NCBI GenBank assembly: GCA_944372525.1
Contig: CALVZL010000035.1
Coordinates: forward strand, 1 to 43,227
DNA: 43,227 nucleotides
DNA from: an uncultured Clostridia bacterium
GTDB taxonomy: Bacteria; Bacillota; Clostridia; Christensenellales; Borkfalkiaceae
Reading direction: 5' to 3'
Positions 33,035 to 41,910 of this stretch are shown one piece after another. Within the stretch, counting starts at the first letter, position 1. Each line of letters starts with the position of its first letter. The translations under genes and the position numbers were made by a program. The notes beneath the pieces were generated by a model. The model searched no databases. It worked only from the letters and a program-made list of their open reading frames with translations, and was not told the DNA's origin.

Positions 33035-34810
33035 TCATTCCGCCGAGATCGCGTCGCGAAGCCGCTCTTCGGGCGCTTTCAGGGTTCTGTCGATCTCCGC
33101 AAGTCCGTTGAGCTCAGTCTCCACGTCCGTGAGCTGTGTGATGCAAAATCCGCAAATCCCGTCGATCTTCCGAAGCGCCGTGACCAGACTTTTGAGCCGC
33201 AGCACGAATTCTTCGGCCCCCGAGACGCATTTTCCGTAACCCCAGCCCTCCGCTTCGCCGCTCCGATATCCGATGCCCGCAAATTCCGTAATAAGCACGG
33301 GCTGTCCTTCATATTCGTATCCTTCCGCAAACGGAAGCCGCAGCTGCGAATATCTCGCCGCATTGCCTCCCTTCAATATGGCTTCGGTGCTTTCGTAAAA
33401 GCGATAAAGGGAATCGCTGTTCTGTTCGTAATTGTGCAACGTAACGAGGTCGCTCTTCGTATGCTCCCACCCGTCGTTGCTGATCACGAGCCGTCTGGAA
33501 TCGTACGCCTTCGTGATGTGATACAGCGCAAGCGAAAGCGCCTGCTGCGATCTGTCCGAACGGATGCGCGGAACGCCCCAGCTTTCGTTGAGCGGCACCC
33601 ATGCCAGAATGCAGGGATGATTATAGTGCTGACGCACGACCTCCGTCCATTCGGAAGAGAGCTTTTCCACCGTCTCCGCGCCGAATTCATAGGCGGAAGG
33701 CATTTCGCACCAGATCGCCATGCCGAGGATATCCGCATAGTAATAAAACCTCTCGTCCTCGATCTTCTGATGCATACGAATACCGTTGAACCCGAGACGC
33801 TTGGCGAGCAAAATGTCGGAACGGAGCGCCTCCTCATCCGGTGCGGTCATCCCGCTCTCGCTGTGATATCCCTGGAAGAGCACCATTCTCAAATAATAAT
33901 GATCTTCGTTGAGCAACACCGCATTCTTGCTCGCAACGCATTCCGCAATGCCGAAATAAGACCCGACTTCGTCTGTCACCTCTTCCCCGCGAAGAAGAAA
34001 AAACTCTACATCATAGAGATCCGGTTTTTCCGGAGTCCAATATCGGATGCGGAACAGCTCTCCGTCGTGATAAAGGCCCGCCTTGACACAAAGCGTTCTC
34101 CTGCAGAAAGAAGATGTCGTATCCGAAACCGTTTTTCCGTCGTAACTCACCACGATCCGCAGACAAAGTCCCTCCGAAAATGTTCCGACAGCCGCTTCAA
34201 ATTTGACATACCCTTCGCGAAGTGAAGGCGTGATCCGCACCGTCTCGAGCGCGATCTCCGGCACGAACTCCGACCAGACCTTTTTCCAGATCCCCGTCGT
34301 ACAACGATACCAGCACCCCACGGACCTGCCGATATCGCTCTGCTTTCCGCGCGGCTGACAGGCGTTCGGAAAATCCTCCGCCCGCACGGTGATACGCACC
34401 TTACCGCCGCTGCGCCTCGCCTCCCGGGTGATGTCAAAAGAAAAACGACAGTAGCCGCCCCGATGGTCTCCGACATATTGCCCGTTAATCCAGACCTTCG
34501 TGCAATAATCGCATCCCTCAAAATGAAGAATCAACCGCTTTTTCCGCACTTCTTCTGCGGAGTAAACGATCGTGCGGTCGTACCACACCCGTACATGTTC
34601 CGTGTTCTCCGCGACGCCGCTTTTCTCTGTTCTGTAATCGAAGGGAACGACAATTTTTTTTCCTTCCGGGAACTGCTCAAACCAACCCTCGCTCTCGCCG
34701 CGATCTTCGTCGTCAAACGCAAAATCCCACTCTCCGCAAAGATCGGTATCGTTGTCTCTCACAAATTGCGGCCGCGGATAGCCCTCCCGATAACATTTTG
34801 CATGTTTCAT
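33035..34810 (-). CDS. Glycoside hydrolase family 2 enzyme
   Basis: This 591-residue GH2 enzyme has an N-terminal jelly-roll sugar-binding domain (LHFEGCDYCTKVWINGQYVGDHRGGY), an immunoglobulin-like middle and a TIM-barrel end. The likely acid/base is Glu409 in WVPLNESWG and the nucleophile Glu509 in VLITEFAGIGY. There is no signal peptide, so it should act in the cytosol on imported sugars. It resembles the beta-galactosidase/beta-glucuronidase group, but the sugar cannot be assigned. It is the first gene of the operon, with GAGGACGAC before the ATG and a perfect promoter upstream. Confidence 0.92.
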   Translation of the reverse strand: MKHAKCYREGYPRPQFVRDNDTDLCGEWDFAFDDEDRGESEGWFEQFPEGKKIVVPFDYRTEKSGVAENTEHVRVWYDRTIVYSAEEVRKKRLILHFEGCDYCTKVWINGQYVGDHRGGYCRFSFDITREARRSGGKVRITVRAEDFPNACQPRGKQSDIGRSVGCWYRCTTGIWKKVWSEFVPEIALETVRITPSLREGYVKFEAAVGTFSEGLCLRIVVSYDGKTVSDTTSSFCRRTLCVKAGLYHDGELFRIRYWTPEKPDLYDVEFFLLRGEEVTDEVGSYFGIAECVASKNAVLLNEDHYYLRMVLFQGYHSESGMTAPDEEALRSDILLAKRLGFNGIRMHQKIEDERFYYYADILGMAIWCEMPSAYEFGAETVEKLSSEWTEVVRQHYNHPCILAWVPLNESWGVPRIRSDRSQQALSLALYHITKAYDSRRLVISNDGWEHTKSDLVTLHNYEQNSDSLYRFYESTEAILKGGNAARYSQLRLPFAEGYEYEGQPVLITEFAGIGYRSGEAEGWGYGKCVSGAEEFVLRLKSLVTALRKIDGICGFCITQLTDVETELNGLAEIDRTLKAPEERLRDAISAE

Positions 34811-34880
34811 GTCGTCCTCACAATAATGTAAAATTCTTTCAATTTCAATTTGCTATTCACAAAATTTTTAATCCGATTGT

Positions 34881-34909
34881 ATTATATCATTCTATTTTAT
34901 GTTTGTCAA
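34881..34909 (-). promoter_or_regulatory. Promoter of the glycan-use operon
   Basis: On the minus strand TTGACA (34904-34909) and TATAAT (34881-34886) are exact consensus with 17 bp between. The leader to the GH2 start is about 65 nt. The strength of the boxes implies that a repressor controls it. Confidence 0.9.
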
Positions 34910-34931
34910 TATCATATTCCAAATTTTAAGC

Positions 34932-34958
34932 ATTAGTTTTACTTATGTAATATTAGTT
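34932..34958. promoter_or_regulatory. Candidate operator between divergent promoters
   Basis: ATTAGTT occurs at 34932-34938 and 34952-34958, exactly 20 bp or two helical turns apart. The palindrome TTACTTATGTAA (34939-34950) sits between them, and CGTATTTTTACG follows just after at 34959-34970. The site lies between the promoters of the GH2 operon and of the winged-helix regulator, so it could control both. Confidence 0.45.
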
Positions 34959-34993
34959 CGTATTTTTACGTACGCGTTTCCCGATTTTTTTAG

Positions 34994-35022
34994 TTGCATT
35001 TTTTCGGCGTTCGTGTTATACT
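34994..35022 (+). promoter_or_regulatory. Promoter of the winged-helix regulator gene
   Basis: TTGCAT (34994-34999) and TATACT (35017-35022) have a 17-bp spacer and end 34 bp before the ATG at 35057. Confidence 0.7.
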
Positions 35023-35056
35023 TAACCGCAGAAACAACTTTTGAAGGATCTCTGCC

Positions 35057-35980
35057 ATGAGAATCATCGAAAATCTCAACGACGGTCTCCCGATCTTTGA
35101 TGCGCTGAGCAATCAGCTTCGAATTGATATTTTACAGCTTCTCATCAAAAACCACTCGATGAACATGAACAATATTGCCGATACGCTCGGCATTCCGAAG
35201 AGCACGCTCACGCCGCACATCAAAAAACTTCTGCAGGCGGGGCTCATTGACGTCAGTCTCAGTTTTGAGACGCGCGGCACGCAGAAGATCTGTCGGCTTG
35301 CGGAAGACAAACTGATCGTCAACATCATGCCGGAGATCCTCGCACAGACGATCTATGAAACGGAGTTGGATGCGGGACAATATACCGAATGCAACGTCCT
35401 TCCCACCTGCGGACTTGCAACGAGAGAGAAAGTGATCGGCGACGCCTTCGACGACCCCCGTTTCTTTTTCCTTGCCGAACGCTTCAACGCTTCGATCATC
35501 TGGTTTACGCAGGGCTATGTCGAATATGCCATTCCGAACATGCTGTCTCCCGCGCAAAAACCCGTGGAATTGCAGATCTTTCTCGAGCTGTGCAGCGAAG
35601 CGCCCGGCGTCATCAGCTATTATCCCTCGGACATCAGCTTCATCGTCAATAAAATCAATCTCGGATACTGGACTTCTCCGGGAGAACTGTTTGACCGCAG
35701 AGGACGATACACCCCCGCGTGGTGGTTCCAGAATTTCCCGCAATACGGCATCATGAAAGTGCTCACGGTCAACGATACCGGCACCTACCTCGACGGACTT
35801 CTGCTCTCCCCTGTCACCATCCGTGAACTGAATCTGGAACAGAACAGCGCCGTCACCCTGCGGCTGGAGATCCCCAAGACCGCAAAAAACATCGGCGGGC
35901 TCACGCTCTTCGGTAAAAATTTCGGAGATTATCCGTCCGGCGTCCGCTTCCGAATCCTGTGCGCCGCCGAACACGAGTGA
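35057..35980 (+). CDS. Winged-helix (ArsR-like) regulator with a C-terminal sensor-like region
   Basis: The N-terminal domain (about 10-85) is a winged helix with FDALSNQLRIDILQLLIKNHSMNMNNIADTLGIPKSTLTPHIKKLLQAGLIDVSL, close to ArsR-type proteins. The remaining 220 residues have no motif I recognise; they include several Trp and Tyr residues (IIWFTQGYVEYAIPN, YWTSPGELF) of the kind found in sugar-binding pockets. It is transcribed divergently from the GH2/ABC operon, so it probably controls that operon in response to a sugar. This part is inferred from position. AAGGATCTCTGCC before the ATG at 35057-35059 serves as the ribosome binding site. Confidence 0.85.
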   Translation: MRIIENLNDGLPIFDALSNQLRIDILQLLIKNHSMNMNNIADTLGIPKSTLTPHIKKLLQAGLIDVSLSFETRGTQKICRLAEDKLIVNIMPEILAQTIYETELDAGQYTECNVLPTCGLATREKVIGDAFDDPRFFFLAERFNASIIWFTQGYVEYAIPNMLSPAQKPVELQIFLELCSEAPGVISYYPSDISFIVNKINLGYWTSPGELFDRRGRYTPAWWFQNFPQYGIMKVLTVNDTGTYLDGLLLSPVTIRELNLEQNSAVTLRLEIPKTAKNIGGLTLFGKNFGDYPSGVRFRILCAAEHE

Positions 35981-36113
35981 ACGAATAATACGGCTTTTTC
36001 AATATTGTCCGAAAAACGACGCAAAAAACATAACACTGACTTTGGGAAAGCACGCAACATAAGCATTTCTTTGAAAAATTAGCATTAAGCTTAACGTGCA
36101 AACGGAAATTATT

Positions 36114-36740
36114 ATGACAGAACCCGAACAGAACGTCTCGTCCGAACAGACGCAACACGACAAAAAACACCATATCCGCGATATTTGCCATATTTCCTTG
36201 TTCGCCGCTCTCTTTACCGTATGTGCATACGTGGCCGTACCGCTCGGAGAGATCTCCTTTACGTTGCAGACGCTTGCCATCTGCGTCGCAGGCGGGCTGC
36301 TGGGAGCAAAACGCGGCACATTGAGCGTTTTCGTTTACATATTGCTCGGAATCTGCGGGATCCCCGTCTTCACGGGAGGAAAAAATTTTTACGCCATGCT
36401 CCCCGGCGCATCGGCAGGATATGTCTGCGGATTCCTGTTTACCGCTTTAATCAGCGGACTGTGCGCGGATCGTCTGTATCGAGGAGGCACAGGCTCTCTG
36501 AGCCACGCGCGCAGCTTCCTTCGACTGCTTCTTCTTGCGCTCGGCATGAGCATTGGCGTTGCCGTGTGTTATCTGTTCGGTACGGCATGGTATCTGCTGA
36601 TCTACCGCGGAAGCGCGACGGCAGACCATCTTCAGGCGGCGCTGACTTACTGTGTCTATCCCTTTCTTCTGCCCGACTTCATCAAAATCTGCGCCGCAGC
36701 CATTCTCGTCACTCGGCTCAAACATTTTGTCAAAGCATGA
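36114..36740 (+). CDS. bioY: BioY-family biotin transporter substrate-binding subunit
   Basis: BioY is the membrane substrate-capture component of ECF-type biotin uptake. The 208-residue protein has six helices and the family features VAVPLGEISFTLQTLAICVAGGLLG, RGTLSVFVYILLGICGIPVF and the C-terminal CVYPFLLPDFIKICAA. The ATG at 36114-36116 was chosen; a GTG six codons earlier is possible, and neither has a strong ribosome binding site (CGGAAATTATT). No ECF ATPase genes or biotin-synthesis genes are adjacent, and no clear BirA operator was seen upstream, so control is unresolved. Confidence 0.92.
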   Translation: MTEPEQNVSSEQTQHDKKHHIRDICHISLFAALFTVCAYVAVPLGEISFTLQTLAICVAGGLLGAKRGTLSVFVYILLGICGIPVFTGGKNFYAMLPGASAGYVCGFLFTALISGLCADRLYRGGTGSLSHARSFLRLLLLALGMSIGVAVCYLFGTAWYLLIYRGSATADHLQAALTYCVYPFLLPDFIKICAAAILVTRLKHFVKA

Positions 36741-36776
36741 GTACACTTCGACTCTGCGGCCTACTTAAAAAAAACT

Positions 36777-36811
36777 GCAACGGGGCGCGGCTTAAAGCCG
36801 CGCCCCGTTGC
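36777..36811 (-). terminator. Terminator of the rex-adhE-hydrogenase operon
   Basis: A 15-bp GC-rich stem (GCAACGGGGCGCGGC and its complement) with a 5-nt loop is followed on the minus strand by AGTTTTTTTT. It lies 18 bp past the hydrogenase stop codon. On the plus strand it would also face the end of bioY, but that strand lacks a T run. Confidence 0.9.
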
Positions 36812-36829
36812 ACAGAACAAATGGTTCCG

Positions 36830-38335
36830 TCAAGGCAAATTGATCTCGTACAATTCTTTTTCCGGCAATTTCTTGGTGGAATCCGCGACAAATTTTTTCA
36901 CCGCCGCAGCCCCTTTTTCAACCGGAATGTTAACGCCGGCGCCCGCAACGCATCCGCCCGGACAGCCCATTCCCTCAATCAGACAGCCGTTCTTCTTGCC
37001 GAGTTTTGCGAGCAACAGCACTTTTTTGCACTCCTCCAACCCCTCGGCGTGCTCTATTCTGACTTCCACGTCGGGATAATATTCCCGAACGCACTGCTCA
37101 ACGGCGGAAGCGACTCCTCCCGCCACCGCATACCCTCTGCCCGCACCCGTTGCGTCGTGGATCGCCTCCTCCTTTTCGTAATTGGAAAAATCGATCCCCT
37201 TCGCCTCGAAAATCGCCGCAAGCTCTTCAAAGGTTATGACGAAGTCTACGTCGCTGCGCACCGTCCTTCGCATCGCCTCCAATTTTTTTGCGGCACAAGG
37301 TCCGATAAATACGACGCGTGCCGTAGGCATTTTCTGTTTGATGGAGCGTGACGTCGCGACCATGGGCGTGAGCGCGCTCGAAACTTTGTCGATCATCTCG
37401 GGGAACTGCGTCTTGGCGAGCATGCTCCATGCGGGACAGCAGGAAGTCAGCAAAAACGGAATTTTTCCCGTCGTCACCTCGGTCGCATAATGATGCGCTT
37501 CCGTAGAAGCTCCCACGTCTGCTCCGTGCGCAACTTCGAACACTTCCTTGAATCCGAGGTCTTTGAGCGCCGCTTTGATCTTCCACAGCGTCACATTGGG
37601 ACCGAACTGTCCGACGATCGCGGGAGCAACTTCTGCGACGACTTCTTCGCCGGCTTTCATCGCGCGGATGAGCTGATAAAACTGCGATTTATCCGCGATC
37701 GCCCCGAAAGGACAGCTCACCATGCACTGACCGCATCCCACGCATTTTTTCGGATCGATCGAAGCGCGTCCGAGCGCATCGCTCGTGATCGCCTTAACGC
37801 CGCATGCCTGCGCGCAGGGACGGATCTTGTGTGCGATCGCATCGTAAGGACAGGCGCTCTTGCATTTGCCGCATTTGATGCATTTGCTCTGATCGATTAC
37901 CGCACGGCCGTCCGGGCCCTTGGAGATCGCCCCTCTCGGACAGACCGTAACGCAATAACGCGCCACACATCCGCGGCACTGATCGGAAACTTCATACTTG
38001 TTCTCCTCGCACCGATCGCATGCGGAGGGAATCACCTGCATCAGCGGCGGTTCGTAATACTGTCTTGTCACGTTGCTTTCGCTGAGTCCGCTCGTGATAT
38101 GCACCGGCTTGTCCTGCGGATTGAGCGACATACCCATTGCAAGGCGCACGCGCTCCGCCGCAATCGCCCGCTCCCGATAAATACTTTCCCGATATTGGGG
38201 AACTTCGGTCGGGGTGATCGCATACGGGATAGCCTCGATGTCGCTGACCACATTTTCAGACTCAAACGCAACGCGCGCAACTTCTACAAACACTTTCCGC
38301 CTCAGTTTGATGACGGATGTCTCCAGCCCTCTCAT
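36830..38335 (-). CDS. [FeFe] hydrogenase, monomeric group-B type
   Basis: This 501-residue iron-sulfur enzyme oxidises or makes H2. Cys-rich clusters include CRGCVARYCVTVCPRG, CIKCGKCKSACPYDAI, PCAQACGVKAI and CVGCGQCMVSCPFGAI, which look like four [4Fe-4S]-type sites. The H-cluster loops follow: L1 TSCCPAW (Cys299-Cys300), L2 GPCAAKKLEA and L3 EGMGCPGGCVAGAG. L2 has Gly where many group A enzymes have Met before PC, consistent with group B. The start, MRGLETSV at 38335, has GAGGAGATTTT upstream; an upstream in-frame start lies over the hairpin at 38371-38392. As the last gene after rex and adhE, it probably disposes of electrons from fermentation. Confidence 0.92.
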   Translation of the reverse strand: MRGLETSVIKLRRKVFVEVARVAFESENVVSDIEAIPYAITPTEVPQYRESIYRERAIAAERVRLAMGMSLNPQDKPVHITSGLSESNVTRQYYEPPLMQVIPSACDRCEENKYEVSDQCRGCVARYCVTVCPRGAISKGPDGRAVIDQSKCIKCGKCKSACPYDAIAHKIRPCAQACGVKAITSDALGRASIDPKKCVGCGQCMVSCPFGAIADKSQFYQLIRAMKAGEEVVAEVAPAIVGQFGPNVTLWKIKAALKDLGFKEVFEVAHGADVGASTEAHHYATEVTTGKIPFLLTSCCPAWSMLAKTQFPEMIDKVSSALTPMVATSRSIKQKMPTARVVFIGPCAAKKLEAMRRTVRSDVDFVITFEELAAIFEAKGIDFSNYEKEEAIHDATGAGRGYAVAGGVASAVEQCVREYYPDVEVRIEHAEGLEECKKVLLLAKLGKKNGCLIEGMGCPGGCVAGAGVNIPVEKGAAAVKKFVADSTKKLPEKELYEINLP

Positions 38336-38370
38336 AAAATCTCCTCGCTTTTTGTTTTGATATGCAGATA

Positions 38371-38392
38371 GGAGCAAGGTCAACCTTGCTCC
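38371..38392 (-). promoter_or_regulatory. Hairpin between adhE and hydrogenase genes
   Basis: GGAGCAAGG and CCTTGCTCC pair around a 4-nt loop, 22 bp after the adhE stop codon. No T run follows on the minus strand, so it is more likely an mRNA-processing or stability element, or a weak attenuator, than a true terminator. Confidence 0.5.
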
Positions 38393-38413
38393 TTCCGCGT
38401 GATCCGGTTGAGA

Positions 38414-41032
38414 TCAACCGTTGCTTTTTCCGTAGTAAGCGTTCAGATACATCTGCTTGATCTCGCTCATCAGCGGATAGCGGGGATTGGCGCCCGTGCA
38501 CTGATCGTCGAAAGCGTCCTCCGTCATCGCATCCAACCGTTCCAGGAACTGTTCTTCCGTTACCTTGTCGCCGAGCGCATCCCGGATCGTTCTGGGCTGT
38601 CCCACCGCATCCTGCAGTTCGCGCAGCTTCTTGATGAGCGCATCCACCAACTCGTCGTCGCTCTTTCCTTTGCATCCGACGAACCGTGCGACATCGGCAT
38701 AACGCGCTTTGCACTGAGGGTAAGCGTATTGCGGGAACGTTCCCATTTTGGTCGGCTGTTCCGCACTGTTGAAACGAATGACCTCTTCGAGCATAAGCGA
38801 ATTCGCCATACCGTGCGGGATATGCCAATAAGAACCGAGTTTATGCGCCATGGAATGGCAGACCCCGAGGAACGCATTTGCAAACGCCATACCCGCCATC
38901 GTGGAGGCGTTCGCCATCTTCTCGCGCGCCTCCATGTCATGCGCGCCGTTCGTATATGCTCTGGGCAGATACTCGAAGATAAGTTTTGCCGCTTCCTTCG
39001 CGATCCCGTTCGTGAAGTCGGTCGCCATCACGGATGCGATTGCCTCAAGGGCATGGCTCATCGCATCGATGCCCGAACAGGAAGTAAGCCCTTTGGGAAT
39101 GTTCATCATAAGATCCGCATCGATGATCGCCATATCGGGCATGAGCTCATAGTCGGCAAGCGGATATTTTGTCCCCGTCACTTCGTCTGTAATGACGGCA
39201 AACGGTGTGACTTCCGATCCGGTTCCCGCCGTCGTCGGGATCGCCACAAACAAAGCTTTTTCTCCCATATGGGGGAAGGTATAGATCCTCTTGCGGATAT
39301 CCATAAAGCGCATTGCCATATCCTGGAAATCCACTTCGGGGTGCTCATACATCACCCACATGATCTTTGCCGCGTCCATAGGCGAACCGCCGCCGATCGC
39401 AATAATGACATCGGGCTTAAAATCTCGCATCTGTTTTACACCCTCGTTTGCACAGGCAAGCGTGGGATCGGGAGCCACGTTGAAGAAGGTCGCGTGCGTG
39501 ATTCCTTCCTCGTCAAGAATATCGGTGATCTTTTTTGTGAACCCGCTCTGATAAAGGAATCCGTCGGTGACGACAAACGCACGTTTCTTGTTATAAACCT
39601 GATGACCGAGTTCTTTGAGCGCTACGCCGAGGCAGCCGCGCTTGAAATATACCTTTTCAGGGGTTCTGAACCACAACATATTTTCCTTCCTTTCCGCAAC
39701 GGTTTTGATATTGATCAGATGCTTCACGCCGACGTTTTCGGAGACGGAGTTCCCGCCCCAGGAACCGCAGCCAAGCGTGAGCGAAGGCGCAAATTTGAAA
39801 TTGTACAGATCTCCGATTCCGCCGTGGGAAGAAGGCGTATTGATGACAATGCGGCAGGTCTTCATGATCGAACGGAAATACGCGATCTTTTCGGCGCCCG
39901 TTTCGACATTGACGTACAGCGAAGAAGTATGTCCCAGGCCGCCGTCCTTGATCAAACGATCTGCTTTTGCAACCGCTTCTTCAAAGGTCTCCGCTTTATA
40001 CATGGCGAGAACGGGAGAGAGCTTTTCATGCGCAAACTCTTCGGAAATGTCTACGGATTCCACTTCGCCGACCAGCACTTTGCTTCCCGCAGGAGCGGTA
40101 AAGCCCGAAAGTTCTGCAATTTTGCAGGCGCTCTGTCCGACAATTTTGGCGTTCAGCGCCCCGTTGATGATGATGGTCTTTCTCACCTTGTCCGTCTCTT
40201 CGGGCGTGAGGAAATATGCGCCGCGGAGCGCCATTTCCTTCTTGAAAGCCGCATAGACGTCTTTCAGAACGATGACCGACTGCTCGGAAGCGCAGATCAT
40301 GCCGTTATCGAAAGTCTTGGAATGAAGAATGGAGGAAGCCGCAAGCCGAATATCCGCCGTAGAATCGATGATGGCAGGCGTATTTCCGGCTCCGACGCCG
40401 AGCGCGGGTTTCCCGGAAGAATACGCGGCCTTGACCATGCCGGGTCCGCCCGTAGCCAAAATCATGTCCGCCTCGCGCATGATCATTCCGGAAAGCGGAA
40501 CGGTCGGCTCGTCGATCCAACCGATAATATCCTCGGGCGCACCGGCTTTCACGGCAGCCTCGAGTACAATCTTCGCCGCTTCGATCGTACATTTCTTTGC
40601 ACGGGGATGCGGGGAGATAATGAGCGCGTTCCGCGTCTTCAGACAAATCAAAGATTTGAAAATCGCCGTCGACGTGGGATTGGTCGTCGGAATTACAGCG
40701 GCAATGACGCCGATCGGCTCCGCAATGCGAGTGAGTCCGAATCCTTCGTCCCGCTCGATCACGCCGCAGGTCTTCGTATCCTTATAGGCATTGTAAATAT
40801 ATTCGGACGCGTAATGGTTCTTAGTGACCTTGTCCTCGACAATGCCCATCCCGGTCTCCTGCACCGCCATTTTGGCAAGCGGAATCCGCATTTTGTTTGC
40901 GGCGAGCGCCGCCTCGAAAAAGATGCGGTCGACCTGTTCCTGAGTATAAGTCGCAAACTTTGCCTGGGCAGCCCTGACGCGCGCAAGCAATTTTTCGAGC
41001 GATTCCTCATCGTTCACGATAAAGTCTTTCAT
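38414..41032 (-). CDS. adhE: Bifunctional acetaldehyde-CoA/alcohol dehydrogenase
   Basis: This 872-residue AdhE reduces acetyl-CoA to acetaldehyde and then ethanol, using NADH. The N-terminal aldehyde dehydrogenase part has catalytic Cys247 in NGMICASEQS. The C-terminal iron-dependent alcohol dehydrogenase part has GGGSPMDAAKIMW, GTGSEVTPF and metal-site residues in DAMSHALEA and GVCHSMAHKLG. The ATG at 41030-41032 (MKDFIVNDEES) has GGAGGTAACA upstream; an in-frame start 19 codons upstream would overlap the rex gene end and was rejected. It sits between rex and the hydrogenase in an NADH-responsive operon. Confidence 0.97.
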   Translation of the reverse strand: MKDFIVNDEESLEKLLARVRAAQAKFATYTQEQVDRIFFEAALAANKMRIPLAKMAVQETGMGIVEDKVTKNHYASEYIYNAYKDTKTCGVIERDEGFGLTRIAEPIGVIAAVIPTTNPTSTAIFKSLICLKTRNALIISPHPRAKKCTIEAAKIVLEAAVKAGAPEDIIGWIDEPTVPLSGMIMREADMILATGGPGMVKAAYSSGKPALGVGAGNTPAIIDSTADIRLAASSILHSKTFDNGMICASEQSVIVLKDVYAAFKKEMALRGAYFLTPEETDKVRKTIIINGALNAKIVGQSACKIAELSGFTAPAGSKVLVGEVESVDISEEFAHEKLSPVLAMYKAETFEEAVAKADRLIKDGGLGHTSSLYVNVETGAEKIAYFRSIMKTCRIVINTPSSHGGIGDLYNFKFAPSLTLGCGSWGGNSVSENVGVKHLINIKTVAERKENMLWFRTPEKVYFKRGCLGVALKELGHQVYNKKRAFVVTDGFLYQSGFTKKITDILDEEGITHATFFNVAPDPTLACANEGVKQMRDFKPDVIIAIGGGSPMDAAKIMWVMYEHPEVDFQDMAMRFMDIRKRIYTFPHMGEKALFVAIPTTAGTGSEVTPFAVITDEVTGTKYPLADYELMPDMAIIDADLMMNIPKGLTSCSGIDAMSHALEAIASVMATDFTNGIAKEAAKLIFEYLPRAYTNGAHDMEAREKMANASTMAGMAFANAFLGVCHSMAHKLGSYWHIPHGMANSLMLEEVIRFNSAEQPTKMGTFPQYAYPQCKARYADVARFVGCKGKSDDELVDALIKKLRELQDAVGQPRTIRDALGDKVTEEQFLERLDAMTEDAFDDQCTGANPRYPLMSEIKQMYLNAYYGKSNG

Positions 41033-41061
41033 TGTTACCTCCGTTTCCCAAATCTTTGATT

Positions 41062-41688
41062 TTATTCCGACAAAAGCAGTCCGCCGCACACTCCCGCGAG
41101 CGAAGCCGCCAGGTCTTCATATCTGATGAGCACACCATCCGGAACATGCACATAGGCCGGAACGAAACTGAGGATCGCCCCGATGCCCGCCTTTATCATA
41201 TCGTCTGTCGCAGCCTGCGCGTTCTCCCTGGAAACGGTAAGAATGCCTACCCGAATGTCCTCTCTGCGCACAACCTCAAAAATACGCTCCATGGGATAAA
41301 TCGGTTTACCATCCGCCGCACCGATCACGACGGGAGACACGTCGAACGCCGCAACGACATGGATCCCGTATGCCTCAAACCCGTCGTAAGCGAGCATTGC
41401 GCGCCCCAGCCTGCCCGCTCCCACCACCGCTGCATTTGTGCGGCTGCGAAACCCGAGACGGCGCTCGATGTCGGCGATCAGCTCCGATACCTCGAACCCG
41501 CTTCCCGGTTTCCCGGGTTGCGACGAAATTCCGGCAAGATCCTTCCGAACGGCAACCGCGGAAAGCCCCATCGCCTCTGCTATGACAGCAGAAGAGATAT
41601 ATTTGTTGCCTCTTCCCGCCTCCGTCTTCAAATAACGCAGATATGCGGGAAATCGCAGCATGGTCGCTTTGGATATCGCATCCGCCAT
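41062..41688 (-). CDS. rex: Redox-sensing transcriptional repressor Rex
   Basis: Rex is a dimeric repressor that binds DNA when NADH is low and releases it when NADH rises. The 208-residue protein has an N-terminal winged helix (ATMLRFPAYLRYLKTEAG, then ISSAVIAEAMGLSAVAVRKDLAGIS) and a Rossmann domain with VVGAGRLGRA. It is the first gene, 29 bp before adhE, so it likely regulates itself, adhE and the hydrogenase. The ATG at 41686-41688 has GGAGAGCA upstream. Confidence 0.95.
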   Translation of the reverse strand: MADAISKATMLRFPAYLRYLKTEAGRGNKYISSAVIAEAMGLSAVAVRKDLAGISSQPGKPGSGFEVSELIADIERRLGFRSRTNAAVVGAGRLGRAMLAYDGFEAYGIHVVAAFDVSPVVIGAADGKPIYPMERIFEVVRREDIRVGILTVSRENAQAATDDMIKAGIGAILSFVPAYVHVPDGVLIRYEDLAASLAGVCGGLLLSE

Positions 41689-41739
41689 TGCTCTCCGAAT
41701 CGGCTCCTCATCGCTTTTGATATTTTTTTATCGATTATT

Positions 41740-41768
41740 ATTGTAGCAGACGCCAATCTGTTTGTCAA
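41740..41768 (-). promoter_or_regulatory. Promoter of the rex-adhE-hydrogenase operon with a Rex-like palindrome
   Basis: On the minus strand TTGACA (41763-41768) and TACAAT (41740-41745) are separated by 17 bp. The palindrome TGTTTGTCAACA (41759-41770) covers the -35 box. It resembles but does not match the Rex operator TTGTTAA-N4-TTAACAA, so Rex binding here is only a suggestion. Confidence 0.75.
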
Positions 41769-41855
41769 CACTTTCTGGCAAATTTTTCAAAGTCATTTAT
41801 TCATGTGTCTCCCGCCGAACGCCCCGGCTCCAAGTAAAATTATTCGCTTTTTATC

Positions 41856-41884
41856 TTGATTTTTTCGCCATGATGCGCTATAAT
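41856..41884 (+). promoter_or_regulatory. Promoter of the DUF815 ATPase gene
   Basis: TTGATT (41856-41861) and TATAAT (41879-41884) have a 17-bp spacer and end 26 bp before the ATG. It is divergent from the rex promoter. Confidence 0.8.
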
Positions 41885-41910
41885 GGCAAAAAAACAGCGG
41901 GTACTCACAC

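Noticed and set aside
36000-36113. Riboswitch or BirA operator upstream of bioY
   Set aside because: No conserved riboswitch pattern and no palindromic TTGTAAAC-type site could be found in this short leader.
38399-41059. A long open frame on the plus strand, opposite adhE
   Set aside because: It mirrors the codon pattern of adhE, has no ribosome binding site or recognisable domain, and lies fully antisense to a highly conserved gene.
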